Part shown: in pieces, positions 1-7,369 of the stretch
How the letters are laid out: every line of letters begins with the position of its first letter
Position numbering within the stretch: the stretch's first letter is position 1
Source: Planctomycetota bacterium
GTDB taxonomy: Bacteria; Planctomycetota; Phycisphaerae; Sedimentisphaerales; Anaerobacaceae
Assembly: GCA_023139715.1 (NCBI GenBank)
Contig: JAGLNB010000038.1
Span: 1-18,251 of the forward strand
Reading direction: 5' to 3'
Length of the DNA: 18,251 bases
Position numbers and translations under genes: made by a program
The notes under the pieces: model-generated
Database searches by the model: none
Told to the model about the DNA's origin: nothing
Seen by the model: the letters and a program-made list of their open reading frames with translations, nothing else

Positions 1-993
1 GCGATTGTTTCGCGTATAAAAATTATGTCGGAACTCGACATTGCTCAACGCCGTCTGCCGCAGGATGGCGGAATTCACGTATTGCTTGAAGGAAGACCTA
101 TCGATTTGCGTGTTTCGGTTATGCCGGGAAATTTTGGCGAAAAAGTGGTTATTAGAATTATCGACCCACAAAAAGTGCTCTTTAATTTTGAATCGCTCGG
201 CTTTACTTATGGCAATCTTCAGCTGTTTAGAAAAGTGATCCAATCGCCAAATGGAATAGTTTTAGTAACAGGCCCTACCGGCTCAGGTAAAAATACTACG
301 CTTTATGCAGCTCTTGCGGAGCTTAGCGGAGAAGATGTTAATATTTGTACGGTTGAAGACCCTGTCGAATGTAATATGGCTGGAGTCAATCAGTTTCAGG
401 TCAATAAGACAGCAGGATTTGATTTTTCAAGTGCATTGAGAAGTCTGCTTCGGCAGGACCCGGATATAATTATGGTTGGCGAAATCAGGGATAAGGATAC
501 AGCTACTATAGCAGTTCAGGCGGCGTTGACAGGCCACTTGGTTTTGTCAACTTTGCATACTAATGATGCTCCGGCAGCTGTAACGCGTCTTTTGGATTTG
601 GGCGTAGCTCCGTATCTTGTAAGTGCTTCGTTGGCAGCGGTTCTGGCTCAGCGTCTGGTTCGCAAAATTTGTCCTAATTGCAAAACCCAATGCGACCCGC
701 CAGTTGGCGTAAGGAAGGCAGTCGATAATTTGAGCGAAGGTGTAACGAAATTTTATCGCGGCGTGGGTTGTAAAAAATGCCGTAATACAGGTTATGCAGG
801 ACGAATTGCAATTCACGAACTGTTTGTTCCAAATGAAGAAATTATGGAAATGATAAATAAAGGCGTGGCCTTAAAAGAATTGAGAAATGCAGCTATAAAA
901 AATGGTATGGTTTCTTTGCAGCTCGATGGAATCGAAAAAGTAAAAGCTGGTATCATTTCTATTGAAGAAGTACTCCGAACGGCTCAGGGGTAA
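1..993 (+). CDS. PilB/GspE-type assembly ATPase, 5'-truncated by window edge
   Basis: This is the C-terminal two-thirds of a secretion or type IV pilus ATPase, a cytoplasmic hexameric motor that drives pilin or pseudopilin assembly. The reading frame is open from base 1, upstream of the ATG at 25, and the family motif RIKxMSELDIAxRRLPQDG runs across that ATG, so the real start lies outside the window. Counting from the ATG at 25, I see the Walker A box at 83-90 (GPTGSGKN), the Asp-box EDPVE at 111-115, the Walker B region IIMVGEIRD at 148-156, a His box (LSTLHTNDA) near 174-182, and a tetracysteine zinc site (CPNC at 216-219, CKKC at 249-252). The last Walker A residue is Asn where the family has Thr. 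The gene lies 34 bp ahead of pilC on the same strand. The PilB and GspE families cannot be separated from this fragment. Confidence 0.93.
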   Translation, partial: AIVSRIKIMSELDIAQRRLPQDGGIHVLLEGRPIDLRVSVMPGNFGEKVVIRIIDPQKVLFNFESLGFTYGNLQLFRKVIQSPNGIVLVTGPTGSGKNTTLYAALAELSGEDVNICTVEDPVECNMAGVNQFQVNKTAGFDFSSALRSLLRQDPDIIMVGEIRDKDTATIAVQAALTGHLVLSTLHTNDAPAAVTRLLDLGVAPYLVSASLAAVLAQRLVRKICPNCKTQCDPPVGVRKAVDNLSEGVTKFYRGVGCKKCRNTGYAGRIAIHELFVPNEEIMEMINKGVALKELRNAAIKNGMVSLQLDGIEKVKAGIISIEEVLRTAQG

Positions 994-1027
994 AAGTAAT
1001 TAAAATAAAAATACCAGGTGTTAATAA

Positions 1028-2221
1028 ATGGTTCAGTTGGCGGAAAAAAAACAGCAGGACATCTTCAAAAACGATGTAATGAATCATTCGGATGGCGAGA
1101 TGGTAAAGCAGGGGAAGCGTTCATCTGCTGATACATCTTTTCAGCCATCTAAAAATTTATCCACAGCTAAAGTTAAACGTTCTGAATTGGTGCTTTTTAC
1201 AACGCAACTTGCTGTGATGCTTGACAGCGGTGTGGTTTTAAGCGATGCCCTTGATGCTATTGCAATGCAATCCGAGCAGGGCACATTCAAAAGGATAATT
1301 AACGACATTGCTGAAACGGTTAAAAGCGGCGAGAATTTTTCCAGGTTACTTTCCGCTTATCCGAAAGTTTTTGATCCTATGTTCATTAGTATGGTTAAGG
1401 CCTCGGAGGCCTCAGGCCAAATGCCGGAGATGCTCAGAGTTCTCAGTGGCTATCTGAATTTTGAAGATGAGACTCGTAAAAATATTAAAGCTGCCCTGAC
1501 TTATCCTTTGATAATGGCTTCGATGGCGGTTGTGGCAACGTCAACTTTGATGTTTTTTGTTTTGCCTCGATTTACAAAAATTTATGAAGCGAGAAGTGCG
1601 GCTCTTCCGAAAATTACTCAACTACTCGTCAGTTTCAGTGCTCTGCTGACCAATTTCGATGCGATGACAAAAATTTTAACCACAATAATATTGGCAGCTA
1701 TGGCATTTTATTATTGGATTGGAACGCCAAACGGTCGCCGGACAATGGATTTTGTGAAAATTCATATACCTGTATTTGGTGCGATATTTATCGATACAGC
1801 TATAACCCGTAGTATGCGAATTATGGCAACGATGGTTAATACCGGAGTGAGTCTTTTGGATACGATAGAAGTTATGCGGGGCTCGTGTGAAAATTATTAT
1901 TTTCAGCAGCTCTGGACAGGCACGGATGAAAAAATTCGCGATGGCTACCAGCTGTCAGAATCAATGCGGATTTCGCCTGGCAGCGAATTGATAGCTCCGG
2001 GGATTATCCAGATGCTTCAGGCAGGAGAAAAAAGCGGCAAAATTGGTGAAGTTAGCGATAAAATTTCCACCTTTTACGAAAAGAAGCTTGCCTGCTCTAT
2101 TAAAAGTGTTACAACGCTCTTGGAGCCGTTGATGATAACTATTCTTGGTGTTATTATCGGGACTATCGCTATAGCATTGTTATTGCCGGTGTTCAAAATA
2201 TCCAGCGTAGTTGCCCATTAG
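1028..2221 (+). CDS. PilC/GspF-type inner membrane platform protein
   Basis: This is the polytopic cytoplasmic-membrane protein that sits above the PilB/GspE ATPase in type IV pilus and type II secretion machines. The 397 residues match the family's usual length of about 400. The first ~50 residues are polar and variable. The first GspF domain follows (about 52-180, with FTTQLAVMLDSGV near 57-69 and the VKASEASGQMPEML motif near 123-136). A second, matching domain starts near 255 (MATMVNTGVSLLDTIEVM, then MLQAGEKSGKIGEV). Hydrophobic segments lie at about 160-180, 215-232 and 365-390. AGGTG is 7 nt upstream of the ATG. The 34-bp gap to the ATPase gene suggests one operon. I see no strong terminator after the stop, only a weak GATTA/TAATC pair at 2228-2243. 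Confidence 0.93.
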   Translation: MVQLAEKKQQDIFKNDVMNHSDGEMVKQGKRSSADTSFQPSKNLSTAKVKRSELVLFTTQLAVMLDSGVVLSDALDAIAMQSEQGTFKRIINDIAETVKSGENFSRLLSAYPKVFDPMFISMVKASEASGQMPEMLRVLSGYLNFEDETRKNIKAALTYPLIMASMAVVATSTLMFFVLPRFTKIYEARSAALPKITQLLVSFSALLTNFDAMTKILTTIILAAMAFYYWIGTPNGRRTMDFVKIHIPVFGAIFIDTAITRSMRIMATMVNTGVSLLDTIEVMRGSCENYYFQQLWTGTDEKIRDGYQLSESMRISPGSELIAPGIIQMLQAGEKSGKIGEVSDKISTFYEKKLACSIKSVTTLLEPLMITILGVIIGTIAIALLLPVFKISSVVAH

Positions 2222-2321
2222 TTAGTTGATTAGACGCTTAATCTTCCGCTTTTCAGATTTTCGTTATTTTGCCAATTCTATGTGTCATTTCTGCTTTGCC
2301 AGCCATTGTTGGATAAAAAAC

Positions 2322-2350
2322 TTGCAAACATAGAAAAAGCCGCTTATAAT
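2322..2350 (+). promoter_or_regulatory. sigma70-type promoter of rpsO-pnp
   Basis: TTGCAA (2322-2327), a 17-bp spacer and a perfect TATAAT (2345-2350) lie 76 bp before the rpsO start. The predicted transcript start is near 2357. The leader 2357-2426 can pair CTTGTATT (2357-2364) with AATA (2384-2387) and CAAG (2397-2400). Confidence 0.75.
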
Positions 2351-2426
2351 CCTCAGCTTGTATTACCGTATGAATTTTGCTGCAATACACTAAAAACAAG
2401 TATTTTTGAAAGGATTTGTTTGAAAG

Positions 2427-2693
2427 ATGTTGACGAAAGAGAAAAAAGATAAAATTATTGGTGATTTTGAGACGCACCAGGGGGACACAGGTTCTCCTGA
2501 GGTACAGATTGCTCTGCTTACAAAAAAAATTAATGAGCTTACCGAGCATCTGAAAATTCATAAAAAAGATCACTCATCGAGGCGCGGCTTGTTAAAAATG
2601 GTTGGCACAAGGTCAGCGCTGCTTAAGTATGTAAATAAAGACAGTGCCAAACGCTATCGTGAAATCATAGCGCGGCTTGGCCTGAGGAAATAA
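2427..2693 (+). CDS. rpsO: 30S ribosomal protein S15
   Basis: S15 is a primary binder of 16S rRNA in the platform of the 30S subunit and helps form bridge B4. The 88 residues equal the usual length. The family signatures are GDTGSPEVQIALLT (about 19-32) and HKKDHSSRRGLLKMVGTRS (about 45-63), followed by the basic C-terminus with a typical LGLRK end. The ATG at 2427 is preceded by AAAGGA about 12 nt upstream, and GAAAG abuts it. The gene stands directly before pnp, the order found in most bacteria. In several bacteria S15 represses its own mRNA by binding the leader, and the 70-nt leader here could allow that. Confidence 0.98.
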   Translation: MLTKEKKDKIIGDFETHQGDTGSPEVQIALLTKKINELTEHLKIHKKDHSSRRGLLKMVGTRSALLKYVNKDSAKRYREIIARLGLRK

Positions 2694-2717
2694 GTATAAA
2701 ATATTTTTTTATTGTTC

Positions 2718-2765
2718 ATTGTTAGTTGCCCGTACGCTATGGGCACACAGCTGTGAACTAATAGT
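2718..2765 (+). promoter_or_regulatory. structured rpsO-pnp intergenic leader
   Basis: The 85-bp gap between rpsO and pnp can fold into a closed, branched structure. A 10-bp outer helix pairs 2718-2727 with 2756-2765 (two G-U pairs). Inside it is a hairpin of GCCC (2728-2731) with GGGC (2741-2744), followed by the perfect palindrome CACAGCTGTG (2746-2755). The outer helix ends two bases before the pnp ribosome binding site (GAGGT near 2769). No T-run follows, so it is not a simple terminator. In Escherichia coli a leader hairpin cut by RNase III governs pnp autoregulation. The same role here is inference. Confidence 0.45.
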
Positions 2766-2778
2766 TTAGAGGTAATGT

Positions 2779-4893
2779 ATGTTTGATGTATGCAGAGTGG
2801 AAAAGGAAATTGGTGGAAAGATTTTATCTATTGAGACTGGCAAAATTGCCAAGCAGGCACATGGTGCCGTTGTTGTTCAGTATGGAGAGACAGTAGTTCT
2901 TGTTACCGCAGTTACTTCAGCTCCAAGAAGCGAGGAAATAGATTTTTTCCCGCTGAGTGTTGATTATCGTGAAAGACATAGTGCTGCTGGTAAATTTCCC
3001 GGCGGCTTTATAAAGCGTGAAGGTCGGCCAAGTACAAAGGAAGTTTTAACTTCGAGAATGATAGACAGGCCTATTCGTCCGCTGTTTCCTGAAGGTTATT
3101 TTCAGGAAGTACAGATTATGGCAAATGTCCTGAGTGCCGATTGCGAAAACGACCCTGATGTTCTTGCAATGATAGGGGCAAGTGCTGCTCTTAGCATAAG
3201 CAAAATCCCGTTTTTAGGACCGATTGGTGCTTGTCGTCTCGGCAGAGTTGATGGTGAATTTGTAGTTAATCCAACGCATGAGCAGCTTGCGACAAGTGAT
3301 TTGAACCTTTTACTTGCTGGTCGCAAAGCAGCTATAAATATGATTGAGGTCGGCTCTAAAGAGTTGTCCGAGGATGTCATAGCAGATGCCGTTGCGACTG
3401 CTCACAAAGCCGTCGGTCAGGTCTGCGAAATGATTGATGAAATGGTTGAAAAAGTCGGCGTTGAAAAAGAAATTCCGCTGATGGAAATTGATGCAGAGCT
3501 TTTGGGACAAATCGAATCTCAAGTAACTGATAAATTGTATCAGCTAAAACAGATACCTGATAAAAGCCAGCGAACCAGTGAAGTTAAAAGTTTATTCGAA
3601 GAGGTCAAAGCTGGATGTTGTGCTATTGATGAGCCGAAATGTTCACCAGCAATGCTAAAGCGAATTTTAGGCAAAATCGAAGGTCAGGTCATTCGCAAAT
3701 TGTTATTGGAAGGCAAACGTTCTGATGGCAGAGGTTATGGAGATTTGCGAAAGATAGAATGCGAAGTTGGCCTCCTTCCGCGTACTCATGGTTCTGCGTT
3801 GTTTAGCCGCGGTGAAACGCAGGCATTGCTTAGCATAACTCTCGGAACTATTCGTGACGGGCAGATTATTGATGGCTTGCAGGATGAATATACTCAGAAC
3901 TTTACGTTGCATTATAATTTCCCGCCGTATTCGGTTGGCGAAGTTCGTCCGAATCGCGGCCCCGGTAGAAGAGAGATTGGACACGGCTCTTTAGCTGAAC
4001 GTGCACTTGAGCAGGTCAGGCCGGATAGCGATGACTTTGCATATACTATACGTTTGATTTCAGATATTACCGGCTCAAACGGCTCCAGCTCTATGGCTTC
4101 AGTATGTGGCGGTTCTCTGGCTTTGATGGATTCAGGCGTTCCGATCAAAGGAGCTGTTGCTGGTATATCTATAGGTATGGTTGCTGATGACAACGGCCGA
4201 TATGAATTGCTCACTGATATTTTCGGTGAAGAAGACCATTATGGCGATATGGATTTCAAAGTTGCTGGTACTACTAAAGGTATTACAGCGATACAACTCG
4301 ATATAAAAGCTGAGGGCCTGGCTCATAGTATTATGGTCGAAGCTCTTGAGCGAGCGAGAAAGACACGTTTGGAAATTCTCGAAACTATGAATAAAACTAT
4401 CAGTGAAGCCAGAACCCAAACCAGTGATTATGCACCGAAAATGATAAGTATTACCATTGACCCTGAACTTATTGGCAAGGTAATTGGTCCTGGTGGAAAA
4501 ATGATTAAAGGTATTCAGGAGCAAACCGGTGCCACTATTGAAATTGAAGATGATGGCTCCATTTACATAAGTTGTGTAAATGGCGATGGCCATTTGAAAG
4601 CTAAAGAAATTATCGAGTCGATCACTCAGCCGCCAGAGGTTGGAAAAATATACGAGAAAGCCAAAGTTGTCTCAATAAAAGATTTTGGAATGTTCGTAGA
4701 GATAGTTCCTGGTGTTGATGGCCTCTGTCACATAAGCGAGTTGAATGATGGCTATGTGAAAAGCGTTGAAGAGATTTGTAAAGTCGGCGATTTTGTACCA
4801 GTCAAACTTATAATGATTGACGATCAGGGTCGGCTCAAACTTTCACGTAAGGCAGCGATTGCCGAGTTGGCCGAAGGCAAGAAAAAAGATTAA
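2779..4893 (+). CDS. pnp: polyribonucleotide nucleotidyltransferase (PNPase)
   Basis: PNPase is a cytoplasmic trimeric 3'-5' phosphorolytic exoribonuclease that acts in mRNA decay and makes NDPs from RNA plus phosphate. The 704 residues match the usual length. Domains in order are a first RNase PH fold (about 13-145, with the FPGGFIKREGRPS loop), an all-helical linker, a second catalytic RNase PH fold (about 310-545, with GSNGSSSMASVCGGSLALMD), a KH domain with its GPGG loop at 570-573, and an S1 domain (about 622-692, GKIYEKAKVVSIKDFGMFVE). The active-site set D486, D492 and K494 is intact and carries the same numbers as in the E. coli enzyme. AGAGGT lies about 6 nt before the ATG. It is probably co-transcribed with rpsO, and the intergenic leader may tune expression. 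Confidence 0.98.
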   Translation: MFDVCRVEKEIGGKILSIETGKIAKQAHGAVVVQYGETVVLVTAVTSAPRSEEIDFFPLSVDYRERHSAAGKFPGGFIKREGRPSTKEVLTSRMIDRPIRPLFPEGYFQEVQIMANVLSADCENDPDVLAMIGASAALSISKIPFLGPIGACRLGRVDGEFVVNPTHEQLATSDLNLLLAGRKAAINMIEVGSKELSEDVIADAVATAHKAVGQVCEMIDEMVEKVGVEKEIPLMEIDAELLGQIESQVTDKLYQLKQIPDKSQRTSEVKSLFEEVKAGCCAIDEPKCSPAMLKRILGKIEGQVIRKLLLEGKRSDGRGYGDLRKIECEVGLLPRTHGSALFSRGETQALLSITLGTIRDGQIIDGLQDEYTQNFTLHYNFPPYSVGEVRPNRGPGRREIGHGSLAERALEQVRPDSDDFAYTIRLISDITGSNGSSSMASVCGGSLALMDSGVPIKGAVAGISIGMVADDNGRYELLTDIFGEEDHYGDMDFKVAGTTKGITAIQLDIKAEGLAHSIMVEALERARKTRLEILETMNKTISEARTQTSDYAPKMISITIDPELIGKVIGPGGKMIKGIQEQTGATIEIEDDGSIYISCVNGDGHLKAKEIIESITQPPEVGKIYEKAKVVSIKDFGMFVEIVPGVDGLCHISELNDGYVKSVEEICKVGDFVPVKLIMIDDQGRLKLSRKAAIAELAEGKKKD

Positions 4894-4979
4894 GGTAAGA
4901 AAGTATCATAGCGTGGCAGGATTAAAATTTTTCGCTCACTATGGCTTGAGTTGTATATTAAAAGGCAGGGGGTGAACGA

Positions 4980-5801
4980 ATGCGGCTATTTTTAATTGGC
5001 TTTGTTACCGCTTTGTTGGTTATTATACCAGCTGTCTTTTTTTTGCTTTACTGGTTTAAGTCTCGCAGCCAACGGCTGTTAGCGGATTCACATCTTAAAC
5101 GGCTCAAAGAGTTGAGCCGTTTAACTGGTGGTCTTGCACACGAGATAAAAAATCCTCTTTCCACAGTCAAAATCAATTTGAAACTTGTCAGTGAGGAATT
5201 GTTAGATTTGCAATCTGCCGGTTCTTCGGGTCAGTCCAATCAGGCAATTACAAGAGCACTTAGAAAACTATCTGTTGTTCAAAAGGAAACCGATAGGCTT
5301 GAGCAGATTCTCGATGGTTTTTTGCGTTATATTGATATGGCCGAGCCGCAATTTGCTAATGTTGATGTGAATTTGCTTGTCAGTGATATGGTCGATTTTT
5401 ATTCACCGCGAGCACAGAGTAATTCGATAACTATTCGTCAGGGCTTATATGACCAGCCGCTTGTTTGCAGAGTTGATGCTGATATGTTAAAACAAGTGAT
5501 GTTAAATCTTTTTATAAATGCTCAGCGAGCTATGAATGATGGTGGCGAATTGATATTACGAACATTCAGGCAAAAGAAAAGTGCAGTAATTGAAGTCAGC
5601 GATACTGGAATTGGAATTGCTCCTGACAGATTGCCGGATATTTTTGATGCCTGCCACTCGTCCAATCGCCAGGGCAGCGGTTTGGGCTTGCCGACGGTAA
5701 AAAGAATAGTTGAAAGTCATAATGGCGATGTATCTGTAAGCAGTGAACCCGGCAGGGGAACTTCTTTTACGATAAAACTGCCATTGGTAGAGCAGGATTA
5801 G
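4980..5801 (+). CDS. NtrB-like sensor histidine kinase, single N-terminal membrane helix
   Basis: This kinase autophosphorylates on His and passes phosphate to the response regulator encoded 6 bp downstream. A single hydrophobic helix at about 2-26 is followed directly by the dimerisation/phosphoacceptor helix with H54 (GGLAHEIKNPLS). The ATP-binding domain has the N box NLFIN at 176-180, the G1 box DTGIGIAP at 208-215 and the G2 box GSGLGLP at 232-238. At 273 residues it is short. There is almost no periplasmic loop and no PAS or HAMP domain, so it has no visible sensor and may need a partner protein or sense in the membrane. A strong GGGGGTGA ribosome site lies 4 nt before the ATG. A perfect 13-bp inverted repeat sits in its coding sequence at 5095-5124. 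Confidence 0.93.
   Translation: MRLFLIGFVTALLVIIPAVFFLLYWFKSRSQRLLADSHLKRLKELSRLTGGLAHEIKNPLSTVKINLKLVSEELLDLQSAGSSGQSNQAITRALRKLSVVQKETDRLEQILDGFLRYIDMAEPQFANVDVNLLVSDMVDFYSPRAQSNSITIRQGLYDQPLVCRVDADMLKQVMLNLFINAQRAMNDGGELILRTFRQKKSAVIEVSDTGIGIAPDRLPDIFDACHSSNRQGSGLGLPTVKRIVESHNGDVSVSSEPGRGTSFTIKLPLVEQD
5066..5124 (+). repeat. two tandem hairpins inside the kinase coding sequence
   Basis: The first hairpin is CAGCC (5066-5070), a 3-nt loop and GGCTG (5074-5078). The second is a perfect 13-bp inverted repeat, TTAAACGGCTCAA (5095-5107) and its exact complement TTGAGCCGTTTAA (5112-5124), with a 4-nt AGAG loop. The second encodes residues around LKRLKELSRL, just before the phosphoacceptor histidine. 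No T-run follows, so it does not read as a terminator. Confidence 0.7.
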
Positions 5802-5807
5802 AATTTA

Positions 5808-7169
5808 ATGGACAACGATATTGCAATTTTGGTTGTTGACGATGAGCGTGACCATGCAGACGGCCTTGCCGAAGCACTTGATAAACTCGGCGCAAAAACA
5901 ATTGCCGTTTATAATGGTAAAGATGCTCTGGATATACTTGCAAGGCAAACGATAGATATTGTCGTTACGGATTTGAAACTTGGTGGTGATTTTGACGGCC
6001 TTGCCATACTTGAACAAGCTAAAAAACTCAATAGCCAAACGGAAGTTATTTTAATAACTGCCTACGCAACGGTTGACACCTGCAAAAAAGCTATACGGCA
6101 GGGTGCTTATGATTATCTTGTAAAGCCGATTGACATAGACCAGCTTCGCACACTTGTTGAGCAGGCCGGCAGAAAAATCACGAAGGCAAATTCTTATATG
6201 CGACAGCAGTCTTCAACTGGCCGAGCGTCTTTTGAATTTGAAGGTGTTCGCTGCCAAAGTCCTCAAATGGAAGGCATATTTGAGGTTCTTAGGCGTGTGG
6301 CTCCAACTGACATATCCATTTTGGTTGAAGGCGATTCGGGTACTGGAAAGGAATTGCTGGCCAGAGCCATTCATCAAAATTCAAATCGTCGCAATAAACC
6401 TTTCAAACCGATAAATTGTGCGGGTCTTACTGAAACTTTACTTGAGAGTGAATTATTTGGCCACGCAAAAGGAGCTTTCACCGGAGCCGCCGGCGACCGT
6501 AAAGGTTTATTTGAAATAGCTGACAAAGGAACACTTTTTCTCGATGAAATTGGTGATATGCCGATGAATATGCAGGCCAAACTGCTGAGAGTTCTCGAGG
6601 ATGGCGTTGTTGTTCCGGTTGGTTCGTCAAAGTCAATAGTTGTTGATGTTCGTATTATAAGTGCCACCAATCAAAATCTAACGGAGCTTGTCGAGCAGAA
6701 AAAATTCAGACAGGATTTATATTTCAGGATTAGAGGGGTTAGTGTTTTTCTGCCGGCTCTGCGAGACAGGCCGCAGGACATACCGGCTTTCGTGAATTAT
6801 TTTCTTAAAGAAGCTGTTGCCGAAACCGGCTCATTGGTAAAGGGCATAAACGATTCTGCTATGGAAATTATCACCCATTACGATTGGCCGGGTAATATTC
6901 GCCAGCTTCGCAATTGTATCAGAACTATGGTGGTTATGTGCGATGGCGATAAACTTGATATAGGCGATATTCCCCCTGATGTGTCCCAAAGAAGGCGATT
7001 GACGGCGGGCGATCAGCGGGATTTAGCTGGCTTGCCTTTGAATGAACTGGAAAAACAGGCCATATTGAACACGTTAGCCAAAACAGGCGGCAATCGGGAA
7101 AAGGCCGCAAAAATACTTGGAATTGGCGAACGAACCCTTTATCGCAAGATAAAAGAATATAATTTGTAA
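5808..7169 (+). CDS. NtrC-family sigma54-dependent response regulator
   Basis: This is a cytoplasmic transcription activator that, when phosphorylated, remodels sigma54 RNA polymerase with its AAA+ ATPase. The 453 residues hold the three standard parts. The receiver domain (about 5-120) has D11/D12, phosphoacceptor D55, T84 and K106. The AAA+ domain (about 145-385) has Walker A GDSGTGKE at 175-182, the sigma54-contacting GAFTGA loop at 222-227 and Walker B GTLFLDEIGD at 241-250. The Fis-type helix-turn-helix (about 412-453) has the NREKAAKILGIGERTLYRKI pattern. All catalytic residues are present. It follows the kinase by 6 bp and has only a weak AGGA 10 nt upstream, which suggests translational coupling. 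Its targets are not evident. I found no correctly spaced -24/-12 element between it and the next gene. Confidence 0.96.
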   Translation: MDNDIAILVVDDERDHADGLAEALDKLGAKTIAVYNGKDALDILARQTIDIVVTDLKLGGDFDGLAILEQAKKLNSQTEVILITAYATVDTCKKAIRQGAYDYLVKPIDIDQLRTLVEQAGRKITKANSYMRQQSSTGRASFEFEGVRCQSPQMEGIFEVLRRVAPTDISILVEGDSGTGKELLARAIHQNSNRRNKPFKPINCAGLTETLLESELFGHAKGAFTGAAGDRKGLFEIADKGTLFLDEIGDMPMNMQAKLLRVLEDGVVVPVGSSKSIVVDVRIISATNQNLTELVEQKKFRQDLYFRIRGVSVFLPALRDRPQDIPAFVNYFLKEAVAETGSLVKGINDSAMEIITHYDWPGNIRQLRNCIRTMVVMCDGDKLDIGDIPPDVSQRRRLTAGDQRDLAGLPLNELEKQAILNTLAKTGGNREKAAKILGIGERTLYRKIKEYNL

Positions 7170-7275
7170 CTTTTTTTGATAGTTATTACAATTATAGTTT
7201 ATGCAGCGGTATCATCAATTACTGGCCATTATTGCCCATTCCACCCAAAGTCCCCATTTTTTATCGGCTTTATTC

Positions 7276-7304
7276 TTGACATTTCTTTCTCTACCTCATA
7301 GACT
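7276..7304 (+). promoter_or_regulatory. sigma70-type promoter of the PEP-CTERM protease gene
   Basis: A perfect TTGACA (7276-7281), a 17-bp spacer and TAGACT (7299-7304, 4 of 6) lie 66 bp before the start codon. This gives the downstream gene its own transcript, separate from the two-component operon. Confidence 0.6.
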
Positions 7305-7369
7305 GAAGTGCGAGAGGATGTTTTAGGAGTTTTTCTTTAATTTTTGAAGAAAGAGAAGGAGAGGGTACG

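Noticed and set aside
7200..7260. A TGGCC...TTGCC pair that looks like a sigma54 -24/-12 promoter ahead of the PEP-CTERM gene.
   Set aside because: The GG and GC are separated by 8 bases instead of the required 10, and a well-spaced TTGACA/TAGACT promoter lies closer to the gene.
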